Source: Lentimicrobiaceae bacterium (GTDB taxonomy: Bacteria; Bacteroidota; Bacteroidia; Bacteroidales; F082). Taken from it: a stretch of 61,792 nt of DNA. Below the pieces are notes generated by a model, which made no database searches, was not told where the DNA came from, and was given only the letters and a program-made list of their open reading frames with translations. The number at the start of each line of letters is the position of its first letter. The first letter of the stretch is position 1. The position numbers and the translations under genes are program-made. Location: positions 1 to 61,792 of the forward strand of contig SUWU01000012.1 in the NCBI GenBank assembly GCA_015061295.1, read 5' to 3'. Positions 59,006-61,792 of this stretch are shown piece by piece.

Positions 59006-60759
59006 TCTCTAATAACGAAAGTCCAAGCCGCATCGCTCTTCAAGTCGTTATATTTGAGCGGAGTAGTGTCGATAATCATCTTGCCGTCTTCATATCTCCA
59101 TGGTAAGATTTTCTCGCAGCCGAGCATTCTCACGACAGTATTTTCTTTCGGCTGTGGAATTTCAAGCACGAGTTCGTCTTGCGGAAATTCTATCGCGATA
59201 GCATATAAGTCATCGCCTTTTGTTGTGTAACATACGTAAGGTTGCTCGCATTTATATTCTGCTCTGAATCCATTCATCGGCTTTAAGATATATTTCGTCA
59301 TATATTTAGAAGAGACGAAAAGTCGCATCATAGCATCGATGTTTTTCTCCTGATATTCAACTTTGATGTTATAAGGCTCGCCAGCTTTCAGCTTAATCTT
59401 TCCCGATGTTGAGCTCCAGTTTTTCGCCATGTCGGCATCGCTCTGTTGTTCGTTGGCTTTAGTTGGATTATAGTCTATTATCACTTTATCATCGACGGTA
59501 ACTTTTACGTTGTCATCGACTTCTACTTCAAAAGTATATGTAGCAGTTTTTTCAGGGATGAAAATTCCGTTCCATGTAGCGCTGAAGTTATCGTAGCTTA
59601 TCGCTTTATCTGGCGAGTTACGATGCCAATTGAAGTCAATGACGGAGTCTGTTCTTGTGATAGAGACCTCCTTCATCTCGTAGAATTTATGATAAGGACG
59701 CGTCCCGTAGATAGCCTCGCCGTTTATCTCCAACCACTTACCGAGATCTAACAGTCTTTCCTGTTGTAACATCGGTATAATTCCGTCGGCTGCTGGTCCT
59801 ACGTTGAGCGTCATTCCACCTCCGGCAGCGACTGTCTTAGCGAAGTGACGAATCAATTCTTTAGAGGTGAGATAATTGGAGAGCGGCTCATTGCGATTAA
59901 GTGCGAAGGAGCGACCTATGCCGCGACATTCTGCCCAAGGACGATCGGTCTGAGTGATGCCTGCACTATATTCTGGAGTGCGGAATCCATGTTGCGCGCC
60001 GTGGCCCCAGCGGTCGTTGACGATAGCCTCCTCACCCACTGTGTTGTAATACCACGCTATCAGTTCTGCCGAATGCCATTGCTCAGCTGAGTTACGCCAT
60101 TCGCCGTCGGCAAAGATAATAGATGGACGATATTTTGTAACTAACTCCTTGAACTGCGGAATCATGTGGTTATCAACATAATTAGTTATGGAATCGTCTG
60201 GGTCGATATACCAGCGGTGCAAAGGATTAGTCCATTCAGGAAGCGAATAATAGAATCCCATTTTAAGACCTTCGGCCCGCACTGCATCGGTGAGTTCTCC
60301 CACTATGTCACGCTTCGGTCCGCCCACGACGCTGTTCCATTCTGGAGAATATTCGCTGTCCCAGAGACAATATCCGTCATGATGTTTAGTGACGAGAAGC
60401 ACATATTTCGCACCGCTCTTCTTGAATAAGTCTGCCCATTGTGTTGGTTCAAAGAGTTCTGCCTTAAAGAGTTTGTCGAAGTCGCGATAGGTGAAGTCCT
60501 CGCCGTAGTTTCTTTTTTGGAAGTTGATACGCGTCGTATCGCCGTTCATCAAGCCACTGTAATACCATTCGGCGTAGCCTTCGTTAGTAGCGAAAGCTGG
60601 AACGGAATACACTCCCCAGTGAATAAAGATTCCGAGTTTAGCGTCGGAGAACCACTGAGGATAAGCTCGTTGATTTAAAGATTCCCAGGTTGGCTCTACT
60701 TTCTGAGCGAAGCTTGATAATGCCAAGAAGCATATTAATAAGGTAAGGATTTTTTTCAT
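59002..60759 (-). CDS. Alpha-L-fucosidase (GH29) with PA14-like domain
   Basis: 585 residues. Signal peptide MKKILTLLICFLALSSFAQ, so secreted or periplasmic. GH29 barrel: LGIFIHWGVYSVPAF, YVLLVTKHHDGYCLWDS, GFYYSLPEW, and RPSIIFADGEWRNSAEQW with the nucleophile-type Asp in ADGEW. TAADGI-like GGGMTLNVGPAADG closes the barrel. After it a PA14-like module (ATWNGIFIPEKTATYTFEVEVDDNVKVTVDD) and a final beta domain. The enzyme releases alpha-linked fucose from host or plant glycans. No SusC/D pair nearby. Confidence 0.92.
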   Translation of the reverse strand: MKKILTLLICFLALSSFAQKVEPTWESLNQRAYPQWFSDAKLGIFIHWGVYSVPAFATNEGYAEWYYSGLMNGDTTRINFQKRNYGEDFTYRDFDKLFKAELFEPTQWADLFKKSGAKYVLLVTKHHDGYCLWDSEYSPEWNSVVGGPKRDIVGELTDAVRAEGLKMGFYYSLPEWTNPLHRWYIDPDDSITNYVDNHMIPQFKELVTKYRPSIIFADGEWRNSAEQWHSAELIAWYYNTVGEEAIVNDRWGHGAQHGFRTPEYSAGITQTDRPWAECRGIGRSFALNRNEPLSNYLTSKELIRHFAKTVAAGGGMTLNVGPAADGIIPMLQQERLLDLGKWLEINGEAIYGTRPYHKFYEMKEVSITRTDSVIDFNWHRNSPDKAISYDNFSATWNGIFIPEKTATYTFEVEVDDNVKVTVDDKVIIDYNPTKANEQQSDADMAKNWSSTSGKIKLKAGEPYNIKVEYQEKNIDAMMRLFVSSKYMTKYILKPMNGFRAEYKCEQPYVCYTTKGDDLYAIAIEFPQDELVLEIPQPKENTVVRMLGCEKILPWRYEDGKMIIDTTPLKYNDLKSDAAWTFVIRD

Positions 60760-60781
60760 GATTTGTGATTAACAATTTCTA

Positions 60782-60789
60782 CAAAAATA
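60782..60789 (-). promoter_or_regulatory. -7 element of fucosidase gene
   Basis: TATTTTTG on the minus strand, 22 bases before the start codon. No clear -33. Confidence 0.4.
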
Positions 60790-60862
60790 CGATTTTATCA
60801 AGTACGAAGGCTATGAGTTCTAAAATAACCTAAAAATTTATCTCGACACTTATATTTTTTAC

Positions 60863-60870
60863 TAAATTTG
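60863..60870 (+). promoter_or_regulatory. -7 element of tRNA-Ala
   Basis: TAAATTTG, 16 bases before the tRNA 5' end. Confidence 0.55.
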
Positions 60871-60886
60871 TCGCACGAAACACGAC

Positions 60887-60959
60887 GGGGGTTTAGCTCA
60901 TCAGGTAGAGCGTCAGGTTCGCAATCTGAAGGTGGCCGGTTCGAGTCCGGTATCCTCCA
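60887..60959 (+). tRNA. tRNA-Ala(CGC)
   Basis: 73 bases. Acceptor GGGGGTT / ATCCTCC with discriminator A and no encoded CCA; D arm GCTC/GAGC; anticodon stem TCAGG/TCTGA with loop TTCGCAA, anticodon CGC; T arm GCCGG/CCGGT with loop TTCGAGT. The acceptor has G3-U70, the alanine identity pair, which supports the reading of codon GCG. One mismatch (U6-U67) stands in the acceptor stem, which is unusual. Confidence 0.88.
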
Positions 60960-60995
60960 CTTTTATGTGATATCAAATGTTATACTCGTAAATTT

Positions 60996-61035
60996 AAAAG
61001 AGCCCCAAAGTTTTTATCAAACTTGGAGCTCTTTT
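60996..61035. terminator. Bidirectional terminator, tRNA/phosphorylase
   Basis: AAAAGAGC C CCAA A GTTT, loop TTATC, AAAC TTGG A GCTCTTTT: about 16 paired bases with two interruptions, A tract on the left and T tract on the right. Confidence 0.75.
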
Positions 61036-61058
61036 CATTTTTATAGTTTCCTAATTAA

Positions 61059-61792
61059 TTATATCCATTTCACCAAAGCGAAATCTTGTCTGTGTGGTAA
61101 CAAGTCGTTTGTTGGATATATTCTAAAGGTGTAGTCGAAGATACCAGCTTTGTTCAAAGGAAGGTTGATGTAATATCTTGCCCAGCCTTCGCCTGATTCT
61201 ACTAACTGTAATTGTTCAACCTGCATAACCTTGTCGTTGCCGTTCTTATCCTTGCCACCAAAGACTATCTCAACGCCGACGTCTCCCCTGTCTAATCCTG
61301 GTGTCTTCAAGTTTATCTCAGCGATGATGACATCACCGAATGTCAAGGAACGAAGACTTGAATCTGGAATCTTGATAGACTCGACTTCAATCTTATCCCA
61401 GTTAGATTCGACTTTCTTTTTCCATGCTGCAATCTCGAATGCTTTCTGATAACGGTTCTCACGCATAAAGTCGGTTCTCTCAATCAACTTGTTATAATAT
61501 TGAGCGAAATAATCGTCGAGCATTCTCTTCATGGTATAGTTAGGTGCAATCTGCATCAAGTTGTTCTTGACATATTTAACCCATTGTGATGGAACGCCTT
61601 TCTCATTTCTGTCGAAGTACAATGAAACAATTTCGTTTTCGATGAGATTGTAAATCGTCTCAGCGTCTAACTCATCTTGATAACGTTGGTCGCTGTATGT
61701 TCTTTCTTCTTGAAGCGCCCAGCCGGCTTTCTCGCGATAACCTTCTGCCCACCATCCGTCGAGGACCGAGAGGTTCAAGGTGCCGTTCATGA
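61059..61792 (-). CDS. glgP: Alpha-glucan (glycogen) phosphorylase, C-terminal part
   Basis: Partial: the N-terminal part lies beyond the window edge at 61792. The visible 243 residues open with NGTLNLSVLDGWWAEGY, the strongly conserved end region of the Bacteroidota alpha-glucan phosphorylase type, then a helix-rich tail (NEKGVPSQWVKYVKNNLMQIAPNYTMKRML) and a C-terminal beta domain with GRDxGD-like acidic strands and GIFDYTFRIYP. The enzyme uses phosphate to release glucose-1-phosphate from glycogen or starch. The cofactor lysine lies outside the window. Confidence 0.85.
   Translation of the reverse strand, partial: MNGTLNLSVLDGWWAEGYREKAGWALQEERTYSDQRYQDELDAETIYNLIENEIVSLYFDRNEKGVPSQWVKYVKNNLMQIAPNYTMKRMLDDYFAQYYNKLIERTDFMRENRYQKAFEIAAWKKKVESNWDKIEVESIKIPDSSLRSLTFGDVIIAEINLKTPGLDRGDVGVEIVFGGKDKNGNDKVMQVEQLQLVESGEGWARYYINLPLNKAGIFDYTFRIYPTNDLLPHRQDFALVKWI

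Overview
The window reads as an AT-rich chromosome segment of an anaerobic Bacteroidota, most likely Bacteroidales. The signs are repeated TAnnTTTG -7 promoter elements with TTG/TTTG about 19-21 bases upstream, no obvious Shine-Dalgarno sites, type IX secretion sorting tails, GH97 and GH29 enzymes, DUF4251, DUF6175 and LPP20-type proteins, ATP-type PEP carboxykinase, and a very large 2-hydroxyacyl-CoA dehydratase activase. Genus cannot be fixed from the sequence.

Layout. Bases 1-125 are the 3' end of an IS3-family element. 0.2-3 kb: calcium P-type ATPase. 3-8.3 kb: a one-directional seven-gene set of secreted proteins and lipoproteins (DUF6175, LPP20-like) with one strong promoter, probably a cell-envelope system. 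8.4-25.7 kb: mostly housekeeping and surface genes (DUF4251, pepE, GH97, MATE, truA, two type IX cargo proteins, aat, Sel1/PEGA protein, DUF2750, ABC-F, split chromate transporter, aquaporin). 25.9-39.7 kb: parE, a nitroreductase lipoprotein, acyltransferase 3, a second MATE pump behind a probable attenuator with leader peptide, a CobW-type metallochaperone, the 1414-residue double activase, a LpxL-like acyltransferase and pckA. 39.9-43.1 kb: an ECF sigma operon with a membrane anti-sigma-like protein, a repeat protein and a beta-barrel. 43.2-46.6 kb: tpiA-prmA-plsY-dnaN.

46.7-58.9 kb looks accessory. A compact minus-strand set reads: predicted rod-shaped RNA, 81-residue coiled coil, 49-residue basic protein, TerB-like protein, duplicated-domain protein, Cas4-like plus DEDD-like nuclease (DUF2779), pyroglutamyl peptidase, and an ion channel with a non-canonical filter. 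Next come two AAA/DUF4143 ATPases, a membrane-anchored Ser/Thr kinase and a divergent regulator-like gene. Five copies of a REP-like palindrome occur only here, four of them just 3' of minus-strand genes. The window ends with GH29 fucosidase, tRNA-Ala(CGC) and the C-terminus of an alpha-glucan phosphorylase.

Many spacers carry short-period (6-9 base) tandem repeats. Octamer arrays of this type also sit inside two coding regions, where slippage would shift frame. The best candidates for undescribed biology are the RNA/nuclease/channel cluster, the LPP20/DUF6175 operon, and the attenuated MATE leader. Functions there are inference.
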